From Hortaea werneckii (lineage: Eukaryota > Ascomycota > Dothideomycetes > Mycosphaerellales > Teratosphaeriaceae): a stretch of DNA of 64,000 bases. How positions within the stretch are numbered: the stretch's first letter is position 1; the number at the start of each line of letters is the position of its first letter. The notes beneath the pieces were generated by a model. It saw only the letters and a program-made list of their open reading frames with translations, was not told where the DNA came from and searched no databases. The stretch is taken from contig JBAOKB010000182.1 of assembly GCA_037044905.1 (NCBI GenBank), positions 496,001-560,000 on the forward strand, written 5' to 3'. A program made the translations under genes and the position numbers. Shown here in pieces: positions 12,150-24,300 of the stretch.

Positions 12150-13925
12150 CATTGTTTTTGCCATTCTTTTGGGGTGAAAAAGGTCCAAAATGTGGAATTT
12201 CCGTTGCATAAAACTCATTCATGCCGCAATTTTTGAGGATAACACCTTTCCCTGGCTTAGGCAAGACAGTGTGCATCGATTGAATCGATTTATGACTTAT
12301 GGGAAGATATGGTTGTGTTGCTGTGTCGATAATGCGAATTTTTGCTGGGAGGGTGGAGAAGTGAAGTTCATCTGCGGCTCGGCTTCGGCAAAACTTTTTG
12401 CCGTGCGGCTATTCATGCACTTTGGTGAGACATACCACCGCACCATCTCTTCGAGAACTACCCAGATACCTCCTAGATACACGACACCGAGCAACATCGG
12501 CCTGTATCATGTACCCTTCTTCTCTACTTTCCCAAGTCATTATGTCGATGCTTGTTAGAGCGTCTGTCTCGAGCCTGGGCTTACATCGGCCTACCTCTGC
12601 ATTTCTGTGGCATGGAGCTGTCTTGCGGGATAGATTTTGCTCACTTTCGATACCGGGCTAATGTGTCTTCTACCATAGACTCACGGATGAGAGGCTAGGA
12701 GTTTAATCCCATCCCTATAACCACACAGGCACGAAGTCTACATCATGTGACGATCTGCTCACAAAAATTGCCGAAAAACTACTGTAGAAAGCACTGTTTT
12801 GCCGGACTTTCATGAGATTTGCTACAATCCACGACTAATCTCTACTTGTTCAGCATGGTGTGCCGCTGGCTTGCCTGCAAACACTCTTCAGTCAGATCAA
12901 CAGTGGACCAAAAAGGACATTGTTACCAAATCTCATTCCAACGCCCGTTTCAGATGCGCGAGGAGGTCATTACATGTGCCCGACCACAGGTAAATTACTT
13001 TGAGATGCAGCATTGTATCCAAGTCACCATCGGAGCTGAGTTGTCTCTGACAAAGGCAGTCAACATAACTCGGTGCTCTGGGCATGATCAGTGTCATTGC
13101 ACCAACCGATACATCGCAACAGGAAAGCAAGCGACAGACATCTTCCGGCCTGAAAGCCCTTGAAAACTCTTTGAGTGACAATTTGATTCGATCAACGATA
13201 AATTTTGCGTGTTGACTGATGTGTCTGCAGTTTGATGTATGATGCAGGCGTCCATGACAGTACCCTGCCTTCTCTTCCCTTTTTCTTTTCTCTTGGCAGG
13301 ATCTCAGACCGAAGCATTCTGCGCTCAACTGACTGCTGGTCAAGAGGTTTAAGCTTTACAGTGGGATTACAACAAGAGACTATGACTACAGCTGCAGCTC
13401 ATGTTCATGTCCTTTGAACATGACGCCAAGAATAGCAGATCAACCATTGCTTCTGCTTTTGCCGCTTGGCAGCATCACGCAGGGCGAAGAAACGATCAAT
13501 AATCTTTATTACCAACCACTCATACAGACTTGCCGTGCTTAGCGATCAACATCCAGCGACTTGGCCTCACCGATTGATCCAAGAGGCCTTCACAACGTTT
13601 CCTGACATGTGCACTCCAAGTACCATTGTCTCATCAAGGCTTATCTCGCAACAATGCTCCAGGACGGCTCTTCTGCTCTCGCCGAGTTGGCGAGCCGTTT
13701 CCACATCGACGGCAGATCTGTATGTATACTAAACCACCTCAATGGCGAAGTTACGGACGAGAGGCTGAAAGGTAGAGCTTCCCGCCTTATGTCCGCTATT
13801 TGTGGCACGGCCATCTGATAGGCCCTGTCAATATCGGAAAGATCTTTCGATGCTGATCATCTCCGTTCGATACTAAAGGGCTTCTCATCCTAAAGTCGTT
13901 GCAATGTAGAGTTTAGAGAATCGGG
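12150..13925. other. Intergenic region, short ORFs only
   Basis: About 1.8 kb between the tRNA and the GH105-like gene. Several ORFs of 60-136 codons occur on both strands, but none has family motifs, splice support or biased composition. The longest minus ORF is at 12933-13343. I would not annotate any of them. Confidence 0.4.
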
Positions 13926-15486
13926 CTAATCCGCTGTTCCCGTCTCATCCATGAGGAAACAGCGGAGAGCGAAGTAGAGGAAGTGTGCCACTCCGAGCAT
14001 TGCAAGACCGGTGAAGAGATGATTGCTGTCTGCTACCCAGGTTGACATTGTGATGCTTAGAGTCGCGATAACAGTTACTCATACGTCGGACGGCGCAGGT
14101 ACCCGCGCAAACACAGTCTGCTCACAAGTCAGCAAAAGATCCCAACATCTCCATCGATCTCACACTTACCTCTCCAAGCGGCACCCATCATAATCAGAAA
14201 GCTCTCGCCCTCGGGACTGTTGTCCACAGGATCTCTAGAACCATGCTGAGCGGGTTGACGGCCGGCTTCGCGAAACCATCATTATCAACCGTAGCCAGCA
14301 CCGCCTCCCGCTTCCGATCAGCCCAGGCAATATACTGCTCGCCAAAACGCTGGGGGCTTTGCAAAGCCATGCGGTAAGCAGTAGCAGCCAACAAGGATGT
14401 TCCGGACGTCTCGCCGAACCAGCTCTCCTGGTCGAGGTAATTGCGCAGAAGCCCCGAATTGTCCGTATCAGCGCGCATGGCCGCATCGAGAATCTCTCCG
14501 ATATACTGATCCAGCTTCTCAATCTCCTCACCTAACACCGGCTTTCCTGGCGCCCAGCCGGCCATCGTAGCTCGCACGCGCGCCATGCCGTACGCCGCCC
14601 AACCATTTCCGGTGCTCCAGGCGCCCTCATCCGCGAGCTCGCTAGGTCCCTTGATGTGCATCCACAAGCCTATCTTCGGGCCGTGGCTGAACTGTAACAC
14701 ATCCCTATACAGCTGGATCTGTCGGAAAGCCAACTGCAGCATTTCAGTCTGGTTGCCCGTCGCGCCATAGTACGCCAGGAAAGGTGGAAACATGGAGAGA
14801 GCGTCGGACCAGAGTTCCTTTTCATCGCGGCGATGGCTGATAGCTCCGTTGATGTATCGGGGTGCAGCGTTTAATAGATAGTCCAGCTGGCGATCCGCAG
14901 CGTCTTTGAATCGAGGGAATCGTTGGCTTAGCATCAGTGCAGGCACGCCCAGAGACACCGGGTCGGCAACACTGAAAGCATCCTCGAATAGCGTCTCCCC
15001 GTCGGTGCGGATCTTCTGATACACCCAGCTAAGGGCCTGGTCGACGATCAAGCCCTGCTTAGGCAAAACATTCTCCGGGAATGGATCCGCGCTGAAAACG
15101 GTCTTTTCAGGATTAACGAGCTCCTCGATAGCTTGCCACGCGGTCCCGATCTCCCAACTATGCGTAGAGAGTTGCTCGGCCTGGTGTCGCGCGGCGTGCA
15201 TCGGGAAAGTGAAGTTGAACGTTGCAATGCACGACTCCTGCGTTGACATGTCCAGTGGCGGCTGGGAGATATAGTGGTTCCAGTACACGGCAATAAAGGC
15301 GACCAGAAGCACCACGAAAGCCGGCGCCCATCGCACGCTCAACGGCCAGCTTGATAAATCGGTCCAGCTCCATTGTTGCAGGTTTGCTATGTTGTTGTCG
15401 AAGGCTGGAAACGTTGCAACATCATCATTATCATCGCCCTTTGATGTCTCCTTCGTTCCTTTCCGCTGTCGCACTTCTGTCGCCAT
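13926..15486 (-). CDS. Membrane-anchored GH88/GH105-like hydrolase, with a frameshift near its 3' end
   Basis: Probable six-hairpin glycosidase of the unsaturated rhamnogalacturonyl hydrolase type, acting on pectin-derived or cell-wall oligosaccharides. From ATG 15486 there is a charged cytosolic N-terminus, one signal-anchor helix (WAPAFVVLLVAFIAVYW, about residues 52-68) and then the hydrolase domain. Family-like segments are DQALSWVYQKIRTDGETLF, KELWSDALSMFPPFLAYYG, EGAWSTGNGWAAYGMARV and NYLDQESWFGETSGTSLLAA. Near 14240 one base seems missing; the next frame gives DPVDNSPEGESFLIMMGAAWR and then a GTAAGT donor. Downstream a short exon (VFARVPAPSD) and a last exon ending at 13926 with a hydrophobic helix (FTGLAMLGVAHFLYFALRCF) are likely, but the exact junctions are unclear. 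A C-terminal membrane helix would be an unusual addition. Confidence 0.7.
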
Positions 15487-17015
15487 CGTGATTTTTCTTT
15501 TTCAAAACCGAAAGTGCCCCCTGCCCTCTATCAACCAAATCAATGCATCAAACAACGAAATGTTATTTTGTGGCAAATCAATGTACAAAAAGCAATGGTC
15601 AAAGGGAAAATTGTTATAATTGCATCTCGTGCCGAGGGGAGAGAGAGAGTTGAGATAGACGAAATTTGCATGTGACGCTACCCAATCCGAATCCGGAGAG
15701 TGTCCCGAAGTGCCGAGACCAGAGGGAGAAAAAACTTCTACGGCCGATACAGATATGATCGTGGGATTTGGCTGGTTCGCCAAGGAGGTTGTTGTGTCAT
15801 GGGAGAAAACAAGCGAGGCGTACTTCGAACCTCGTTTAGCAGACGCGAGGTGTACATCCACTGGGGAAGTCTCTCCAGGGTCTAAGATGGAGAAGCGATC
15901 GCATCATTATTGTTGGAAGCTTTTAGCATCCTTCGGCTATTCTATAGTGGACTAGACATGCAGAAGTAGCTGTCGTACTGCGGTGTTATGGCAGTATCTG
16001 CGTGGTCTCTTGCCTTGCTGAGCAATATTGCATGCTCATTATTGACCGATGTCGATACCACATACAGTCGAAACTTGCTATAAGAATCGCAAAAAATCGA
16101 ACGCATCTCATTGCTATAGAGGCAGTATTGTTAAGTAAAGGCACAACATAGTAGCATTAGGAGCGAAAGAGAACGGGGATTTAGAAGTATAGAGCGGTAT
16201 AGCTAGTCGAAGGATTTCTACATCGAGTTCGAACTATAGTAGCACGAGTTGTAGATGCTCCCGATCCTATAAAAGCTTACTATGGTGGGCCTTAGTAAGC
16301 AAGTATAGCCAAAGCTACATAGTAGAGACTACCATGTACTATGTGCTGCCTGTGTTAGCAGTAGATCGCCTACAAAGTACTTCTCTATAACATGATGAAG
16401 AATATATAGAAGAATCACGTTGTACAAAGAAGGAACTCACGCTCCTACAAGAGCTACTTAGCTATACAGCTAACCACTTCCATTCTTTGACCCTAGAACC
16501 AACCCCAAATCCCTCGCATTCTTTCCTCCCTCTCCCTTCCCCTCTCTCCTGTCTCTTTCTCTCCCCCTTTCACCGTCTTATCCTCTCCTCCGTCCCCAGT
16601 AGCAAGAAAAAGAATGATGGATAATAAACACAACAAAAACAATCTGGGAGCTAAAAGGCTCGACCAAGATCCCCTTATATAACAAGAGGGACAAGCAATC
16701 TTTGACAACAAAGCAAAACGCCGGCCACTTTCCATCATCCAAAAAAAGAGATACACTTTACACGCTCGGAACGCTTTCTCAAAAATGACAGGGAAGGATA
16801 TCCTTCTTCTTCTTCTTCTTCTTCTTCTCCTCCTCCTCCTTCCTCTTCCCTAGCGTGGAGGGGAGTTTTCCTCCTCCCCTCCTCCTCCTCCACCTCTTCC
16901 TTTGATCTTGCGGAATACTGCATGGCGATCTCCGTGGAGAAAAATTGGTCGACACGTAGTATTATATCGTTCGCCTGTCCAAGTCCGTCCTTTCTCGTCC
17001 TCCTACTCAGGCCGA
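15487..17015. other. Intergenic region with a TA-rich block and pyrimidine tracts
   Basis: The divided spacer 5' of the hydrolase and 3' of TRK1. About 15,960-16,490 is rich in CTATA/TATAG words and has no sustained ORF, reminiscent of RIP-mutated repeat DNA. About 16,500-16,920 is dominated by CT-rich tracts, including a TTC/TCC microsatellite at about 16,800-16,850. No transposon domain or terminal repeat was recognised. Confidence 0.4.
16800..16850. repeat. TTC/TCC trinucleotide microsatellite
   Basis: A run of TTC units passes into TCC units beside the 3' end of TRK1, inside a longer polypyrimidine region. Non-coding here. Confidence 0.85.
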
Positions 17016-20012
17016 CTATAAGTCGGCCCAGCCGACAGTCCCCCAACGAGCAAACTCAGACTCCGCGTGCGCGAGTGCCTGCGTTTGGCCGCCACCAGCA
17101 GCAGAAGCGGAAGTCGTCTCGTTGGTCGGGACGCGGGTGGCCTCGCTCGGACGACGGGGCATCCGCCTCACAGCAGCTGCATCGGGACTTGTGGTGTCCT
17201 GCAGAGCGCCTGAACCCGTCGCGCGGGTGGCGGTGGCTGTGCGAGCCATGGAGAGCGTAGGGCCGTTCTCGGCATCGAGCAGGTCGCCGCCGGCGTCGGT
17301 ACTACTCCGCTCGAGGGCGGAGTTGGCGGAGGGCCGTCGGCGGAGGGACTGCGCCGCGTTCTCGTCGTCCTTTTTGTGAACGTTGTCGCCGGGGAGGAGG
17401 ATGGCGCGGTCGAGGGCGTAAGGAAGGCCACGGTGCCGACCGCGCAGCATCATGGCGATGATGACGAGCTTGCTGATGACGTGGAACTGGCCGGAGAAGG
17501 AGGTGTTGAAGCCCGGGTAGCCGAGACTGAGGCCGACGGTGCCGTAGGCGGACACGATCTCGAACAGGACGCTGAACATGGTGAAGGCGTATTCGTTGGT
17601 GTTGGCGAGGCGACCGCCTTCGACGATGCAGATGATGAAGAAGCCGAGGAAGACGTACCACAAGTCGAAGGAGAGCTGGCGGCGCAAGTGCTGACCTACG
17701 AAGCTCTGCTCCGGCGCGTTCTCGTCGGGCACGTCGTTCTCGTTGCCCCAGATTCCCAGGGACTTCTCTTCGTACACGTTCGTCCGTCGAATTGATATGG
17801 CGATGGGGAACACAGAAATGTACATCATGATCATGTAGCTAACCTGGATGGCAGGATGTAAGGCGCTCAGGCTGATAGCACTGAACCCAGCCGTTCTCGT
17901 AGAAGTCGCCTGGAACCATCCGGCGAGGAAGCGGTACTTCAATGGTATCGAAGTGACGTCTTTGTCGTTAAGATCCAGAACAATGAAGAAGAAAAGGTCG
18001 ATGCCGTTCAACAATACTAGGATCCAGAACAGCCACCAGGTCGCTTTGGAAGGGAACAGAAGCGTGAAACACCGACGGGGATGCTCGAGGAGGAACTTCA
18101 GCTCCTCCCACGTATCCGTTCCAGGCGTGGCAATCTTCGAGAAGATCCAGATCATGAAGCGCAGCATACACGGGAAACCAGTATTGCCGATGATGATCAG
18201 ATACGACCCGAGCAGTAAAGGCACCGTAGCCGTCTGAAAGCTGACCATCGAATCCGGAGTCAGGGTGAAACCCAAGTCGTTGAACATGGAAGCAGGCGTA
18301 AAGACACCCCACCACGCGGGCGCGACGCCATCATCTCTGACGACTTTCGTCCACCTCTCGGTCTCCAGGATCCATGGGAAGTAGACGACAAAGCCCAGCA
18401 GATGGAATCCTAAGTAGTATCCCAGCAGAATCTTGCGCAGAGTCAACAACGATCGATACTCAATTCCACCTAGTCGTTCACGCTCCTCATCCGTCAGGTT
18501 GAGAAACTGACTGTTACGACCAATGGTCGCTTGCCAGCCCAAGTACGGCATTTCCGCTTCGGGTCGCGACGTCTTGGCCGTGGTGAAACTGCTGATGGAC
18601 CTTGCGGTGCTGTGCGCACGGCCCATGTTCATGCCCCGTGAAGTGGTGCGCCGGTGTGAGAGCTTGCTCTTAGCTTTGCTCCACGTCTGACGGAAGGCGG
18701 TGGTGTTCTCATCGTCTGCATCGTCCACAGCGCTGTGCCTTCTGGCTCGGTGCCCGGGATGATCTGGTTCATTGATAGTAATGGCTCGTCGGGGGTGCAG
18801 ATCTGCATTCGTCTCGTCGCGCGTATCCTCCATTGTAGGCCTGTGACGCTCTTCGTGGCTATCTTGTGGGCCGAGGGTGTTGCGCGTCTGAAAACGATTA
18901 AGCTCGTCGCCATCTTCGTTCTCAAGCTGCTTCGGCATTTCTCCACGGTCAAAGTCTCGAGGTCCAGGAATTCGTAGTGTTCCAGCTTCGCTCCTCGCAT
19001 TCTGCTGCTGGCGCTCGACGAACGCGATGTGCTTGTCCATCTTCTCGCCCTCTGGTACTACTTCCAGACCCGGAGAGGTCATGGCATGCCCGCTATTGGG
19101 AGACCGTACCTCATCCGCAAACATGATGTCCCTGTTCAGGCGCGGATTCAGGCCCATGAAGTGTTCAGGGGGTGCGTCAGGAGACCCTTCCTCGTTCTCA
19201 TCTCTCTCATCATGCGCTGTCTCTTCACTGCTTGGAGCACTGCCACTACTAGTGTTGCTGGCGTCTGGAGGCGTAGGTGATATGCTCTGCGCTCGAGCAT
19301 CCCATGCGAATTTGTCAGAGAACTCCTGCTGTGCCACAGCGCTCTTAGCAGTGGGGCCAGTCATGCCGTTCGGGACGGTGGTCTGATGGAGCACGGTGAT
19401 CTCCCTCCCACCCACCCCTGATTCCAGACGCTGCGGGTCTTCATCATCTGACTTCTCCGTAGTATCGACAGTCTTTTGACGGCCGAAAGTGAAGGTACGA
19501 CCAAATGAGCGGGTTCTCATCTTCCGTCTCTCGTTGGTCTCCTTTACTATGTGTTTGAATCTCTTCTCAAACCAGTGCAGGCGCACAAAGACTAAGAATG
19601 TGTTGATCGTGATAGGATTACAGCAGTGTGCCCAGAACATTAGAATAATTTGCTGATAGAGCAATAGCTTATTCACATCAATCGTGTTCAGGCCGGATTG
19701 GGTGGAAGCGCCGCAGCCAAAGAATAGTGCATCGATATAGTCCATGGTGTACGACTCCTCCGCTATACCAGCGTAGAGGATGACGGAAGCCGTGAGGGAC
19801 ATGCCGATCATGTAAAGGTAGTGCAGGCGGATGAAGTTGAGGTGGGGCCGTTTCCAATGGCGAGGACTAAGGCCCTCGAGGAAGCGGCCGACGGCCTTCA
19901 AGGGCTCGAAGACCATCTTTCTGTCCCAGATGTTGCCAGTGGAAGGAGATTGGTCTGCTCTCTGCTCTGTTCTGCTCTTCTGGTATGACGGTCGCCTCTT
20001 GTGGTGCCGCAC
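17016..20012 (-). CDS. TRK1: High-affinity potassium transporter, TRK/HKT family
   Basis: Plasma-membrane K+ uptake protein, a single 998-aa intronless frame. The four pore loops of the MPM repeats are visible: GCGASTQSGLNTID (P1); the P2 region TLTPDSMVSFQTATVPLL followed by GNTGFPCMLRF; TSTRTAGFSAISL (P3); and SAYGTVGLSLGYPGFNTS (P4). A long hydrophilic cytosolic loop (about residues 160-500) separates the first repeat from the rest, as in fungal Trk1. The C-terminal tail is Ser/Thr-rich and ends in WGTVGWADL. The start could be Met 33 (19916, MVFEPLKAV), which is closer to family N-termini; the upstream 32 residues are basic and uncharacteristic. Confidence 0.93.
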   Translation of the reverse strand: MRHHKRRPSYQKSRTEQRADQSPSTGNIWDRKMVFEPLKAVGRFLEGLSPRHWKRPHLNFIRLHYLYMIGMSLTASVILYAGIAEESYTMDYIDALFFGCGASTQSGLNTIDVNKLLLYQQIILMFWAHCCNPITINTFLVFVRLHWFEKRFKHIVKETNERRKMRTRSFGRTFTFGRQKTVDTTEKSDDEDPQRLESGVGGREITVLHQTTVPNGMTGPTAKSAVAQQEFSDKFAWDARAQSISPTPPDASNTSSGSAPSSEETAHDERDENEEGSPDAPPEHFMGLNPRLNRDIMFADEVRSPNSGHAMTSPGLEVVPEGEKMDKHIAFVERQQQNARSEAGTLRIPGPRDFDRGEMPKQLENEDGDELNRFQTRNTLGPQDSHEERHRPTMEDTRDETNADLHPRRAITINEPDHPGHRARRHSAVDDADDENTTAFRQTWSKAKSKLSHRRTTSRGMNMGRAHSTARSISSFTTAKTSRPEAEMPYLGWQATIGRNSQFLNLTDEERERLGGIEYRSLLTLRKILLGYYLGFHLLGFVVYFPWILETERWTKVVRDDGVAPAWWGVFTPASMFNDLGFTLTPDSMVSFQTATVPLLLGSYLIIIGNTGFPCMLRFMIWIFSKIATPGTDTWEELKFLLEHPRRCFTLLFPSKATWWLFWILVLLNGIDLFFFIVLDLNDKDVTSIPLKYRFLAGWFQATSTRTAGFSAISLSALHPAIQVSYMIMMYISVFPIAISIRRTNVYEEKSLGIWGNENDVPDENAPEQSFVGQHLRRQLSFDLWYVFLGFFIICIVEGGRLANTNEYAFTMFSVLFEIVSAYGTVGLSLGYPGFNTSFSGQFHVISKLVIIAMMLRGRHRGLPYALDRAILLPGDNVHKKDDENAAQSLRRRPSANSALERSSTDAGGDLLDAENGPTLSMARTATATRATGSGALQDTTSPDAAAVRRMPRRPSEATRVPTNETTSASAAGGGQTQALAHAESEFARWGTVGWADL

Positions 20013-21366
20013 GTGGCAGTGCGCACGGAGTTAAGTCGACGCCAATGGGGCAAGAGACTTGGTATTGCGAAATAGCTCAACTTTAATGGAAAGATGGCTC
20101 GGAGTCGAGGTGGTGACCTGGGTTACAACATGACGGCTATTGAATGGAGCTTCTTCGCGATTGGTAGAGGTCGTGGTAGGTCGGAGAGGCGTGATGTGAA
20201 GTGAAGTGTCTGTGGTGCAGGTGGGGTCGCGAGGCTGCGATCGAGAACGATGTCTGAAGCCCGTCGTGGATAAAACTCGTCGGGTTGGTGGTAAGAAAAC
20301 GCAATGCGCTCAAGTTAAACTCGGCGTCGGTGTCGCAGTGCGCTCCTCCCTATCTCATTCACGGAGATGGTGCTGGACGTTGGACCAGCGAAAGATGCGA
20401 TCGGTATCTGACGCTAGAGGAGAAGTCCCCTATCTCACACTCGCCATCATCATGTGTTGTTCGCCGAGTGCCTTGGTATGCTTGGCTTGCCTGCTGCGCC
20501 TCGCTTCGTCCATTCACGCTTCGCTATGGCGCGGCCAGTCTCCTCACCACTAGCAGTAGTAGTCCTGCTGCTGATCCCGTCTCTGCGCGAGTGCGCCGTA
20601 AGATGATGGGATGGAAGCTGTCCACATGTCCACGACTGGCTGCCCGTCTGCCACCCAAGCCACTCGGGCCCCCCAAGTCCCAGCTTTTCGACGGCCTGGC
20701 CCACATTGCTCACGTCCACTCCAAGGCTTGCATGGGGAACGACCCGCCGGCAGTGACATAAGACAGTACGCGGCGAACCAACCAGAAAAGCGCCGATGAA
20801 AAAGGATCCGGTCACCGGCGGTCCCCCAAATCGCCGCTAGGGCTTCCGGCTTTGCATTGCCGAAAAGCTTCGACGTCCTTATGAGGCATTAGGATGGAGC
20901 GATGGAGGCGGGCGTTCAAGGGCCATCCTCGCTTCTGACACTGTCCCTCCTGTGTCATCTCGCGTCTCAGGAACGCCTGTCAAACCTCACTGACGCACTA
21001 CTGAAACCGAGTAATGCTGGCGGCCATAAGTAGGACACGCGCCTACATGCCAATCTCCGATCCATTTCTCACACCCTTGACATGCCCATATCCGCCTACA
21101 CTGCCCTGGAAAGAGATAGTTTGACTGGGAATGCGACTCAAAGACGTAGTAGTACCAATTGTGTAACCCCTCGTACCACCTGTATATACCCTCCTCATCA
21201 CCGGCAATATCCCTCCAAAAAATCGTAAGTCTCATACTCATGTTCCCCCTCCGCCACGCCGCCTAAACAGAAGAAGCATTTTTCAAAGAACAAACCCCCC
21301 AAATGACCGCCACTACCACCACCTCATGCCGTGTAAGTCGCGTCTCCCCCCATTCACATCTAGAGC
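20013..21366. other. Intergenic region between TRK1 and ADE6
   Basis: About 1.35 kb, both flanking genes on the minus strand. It holds the TRK1 promoter and the ADE6 3' end. Overlapping ORFs of 60-158 codons on both strands show no recognisable domains. A minus ORF at 20987-21241 (84 aa, Cys- and Trp-rich) is noted but unsupported. Confidence 0.4.
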
Positions 21367-24300
21367 CTATCCACACCACTTCCTCGCACTCCTGAACATG
21401 CGGATCCACGGCCCAAACTCGCCCCACTCCTCCGCCTGGCCCGGCGGCAAATAACTACTAACATCCTTCAAGATCGTGCGCTCGGGATGCGGCATCAGGG
21501 CCAAAACCCTGCCGTCCGGGGTCCGCACACCCGTGATACCCATGGGGCTGCCGTTAGGGTTGAAGGGGTACCGCTCGGTGTGGTTGAGATAGTTGTCCGT
21601 GTAGCGGAGGGAGACGAGACCCTGGTCGACGAGGTGCTGTGGGGTGGAAGTGCCCGTGGAGGAGAAGGTGGCGCGGCCTTCGCCGTGCGCGGTCACGATG
21701 GGCAGGTGGGAGCCGTGCATGCCGTGGAGGAAGACGCTGGGGGGTTGGGAGGCGGAAGGCGGGTCGGAGACCTCGACCATGCACACGCGGGCCTCGTACT
21801 GCTCGCTGACGTTGCGCTCGAAGGTCGGCCAGGACTCGGCGCCAGGGATGATGTCCGTCAGGCGGGAGAGGAACTGGCAGCCGTTGCAGACGCCGAGGGC
21901 GAAGGTGTCCTTGCGTTGGAAGAAGGTTTGGAAGTCGTTGCGGGCGCCTTCGTGGAGGAGGACGCTCTTGGCCCAGCCTTGTCCGGCGCCGAGGACGTCG
22001 CCGTAGCTGAAGCCGCCGCAGGCTGCTAGACCGACGACGGAGGCGAGGGAGAAGCGGCCGGAGAGGATGTCGGTCATGTGCACGTCGATCGGGGAGAAGC
22101 CGGCTGAGGCGAAGGCGAAGGCCATCTCGGCCTGGCCGTTGACACCTTGCTCACGGAGGATGGCGACACGTGGTTTGGCACGGATCTGCGAGGTGAGGCT
22201 GGTGGTGTAGCTCATGATGTTCTCTTGCGGCTTGAATGTGAGCTTGTACCGAAGACCAGGGTCCTGGTCGTCCTCCATGTTGCTCTTCTCCGCATCGGCG
22301 CACTCGGGATTGTCACGTAGCCTTTGCATCGCCCATGACGTTTGAGACCACTTCTGCTGGAGTTCCTTGCGAGTGGCGCGATACACGCAGTCGGTGCCGT
22401 AGTACATGGCGAGATCCTGCTTAGGCTGCTTGGGCACCGTACCGATGCTGATAGGGTTGAGTGGAGCAAAGACGCCCTTGAACTCGTTGTAGTGCTTCTT
22501 CCGAATCTGGAAGACCGCGCCTAGCTCCTCGTTGAACAGCGTCTCGACCAGGTCTTGTGTCCTGCCCGACTTCACGATCTTGTCGAGCATGATCTCAGCA
22601 CCGCAGCGGCCGGCGTACATCATCTCCACCAACGTGGTGAAGAGACCGCCGTCGGATCGGTCATGGTATGCGAGCACAATGTCGGACTCGTGAAGCTGCT
22701 CAATGGCGTGGAAGAAGTCCTTGACAAAATCCACGTCCCGGACATCAGGCGCTTCGTCGCCGACCTGACCAAACACTTGTGCTAGCGCGGAGCCACCAAG
22801 CGCCTTCTTACCGTCGGCAAGGTCGACGAACATGAGCACCGTCTCGCCGACATCCTCTGGTCTTCGCAGTGCTGGCGTCCAAGTGCTACTAATGTCGTTG
22901 ACGGGACCAAACGCAGAGATGATCAGGGACAGCGGTGCTGTAACCTCCTTGCCTTCCCATTTCGTCTTCATAGACATCGAGTCCTTGCCAACAGGAATAC
23001 TGACACCGAGCTCTGGGCAGAGCTGCATCCCGATAGCCTCAGCGGCCTCATACAATGCCGCGCCTTCGCCAGGGTGGCTGCTTGCTGCCATCCAGTTGGC
23101 TGACAGTCTGATCTTGGACAGTCGGTTCTCAACGCTCGCAGCAGCGATGTTCATCAAAGACTCCACGACAGACATACGGGCGGAAGCGCCGGCGGAGATC
23201 AGCGCCAAGGTAGGCTTCTCGCCCATAGCCATCGCCTCGCCGGTCTTGATGCCAGGCGTCAGCGAAGTGGCCGTCACGGAGACGTCGGCCACGGGCGTCT
23301 GCCATGGTCCAACCATCTGGTCCCGGACGGTGAGACCGCCCACAGTACGGTCTGCAATAGTGATCAAGAACGACTTCGAACCGACGGAAGGAAGAGCCAG
23401 CACTCTGTCCACCGCATGACCAAGCACAGCCTGCGCCGGCGCCTTTGGCAAGTACGTCGACAGACTACTGTCGACACGGGGCAATGTCAGTTTCCTCGAG
23501 TCGACGATCCGATGCATCTTCGGTGGCTTGCCGAACAGGATCGGCATAGGCAGATCAATAGGAGTCGGATCCTGCTGCGACTCGGAATCCATCAGGATGA
23601 CCCGCTGCTCTTTCTGGGCCTTACCCACGACCGAGAAACCACACCGCTCGCGCTTAGCGATCTTCTTGAACTGGTCGAGCCGGTCCGGCGCGACGGCCAT
23701 CACGTAACGCTCTTGAGCCTCGCAGCACCAGATCTGCAGTGGACTGAGAGACCTATCGGCATTGTCGATTTCGCGCAGCTCGAAGCGGGCGCCAAGGCCG
23801 GCATCTTCGACCAACTCCGGGAGGGCGTTGGAGAGACCACCAGCGCCGACGTCGTGGATGAGTTGGATGGGGTTCTCCGCGCCAAGGGAAGAGCAGGTGG
23901 TGATGACTTCCTGCGCGCGCCTCTGAACTTCGGCGTTTCCTCTCTGTACACTTGCGAAATCCAGGTCTACGCTCCCTTCGCCAGACTGAATGCTGGATGC
24001 CGCACCGCCTCCGAGACCGATCAGCATAGCTGGGCCCCCGAGTACAATCAGATGAGCGCCGGGGCTGACGGAACCCTTCTCCTTCAAAGCGTGCTGTGGC
24101 CTAACAGTTCCAACACCACCAGCAATCATGATAGGCTTGTGATACCCTCTAATCTCCTCGTTTCCATCTTCCAGGGGTAGTTTAGTCGTCAGAGTACGGA
24201 AGTAACCAGTCGTACACGGCCTTCCAAACTCATTGTTGAACGCCGCACTTCCAATCGGAGCCTCCAACATAATGTCCAGACTGCTAGCCAGATGTGCAGG

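Noticed and set aside
12933..13343. 136-codon minus ORF near the tRNA
   Set aside because: No motif, no splice support, low-complexity basic start; a chance ORF is as likely.
23416..24180. 254-codon plus-strand ORF
   Set aside because: Antisense of ADE6; no family motifs, composition typical of a mirror frame.
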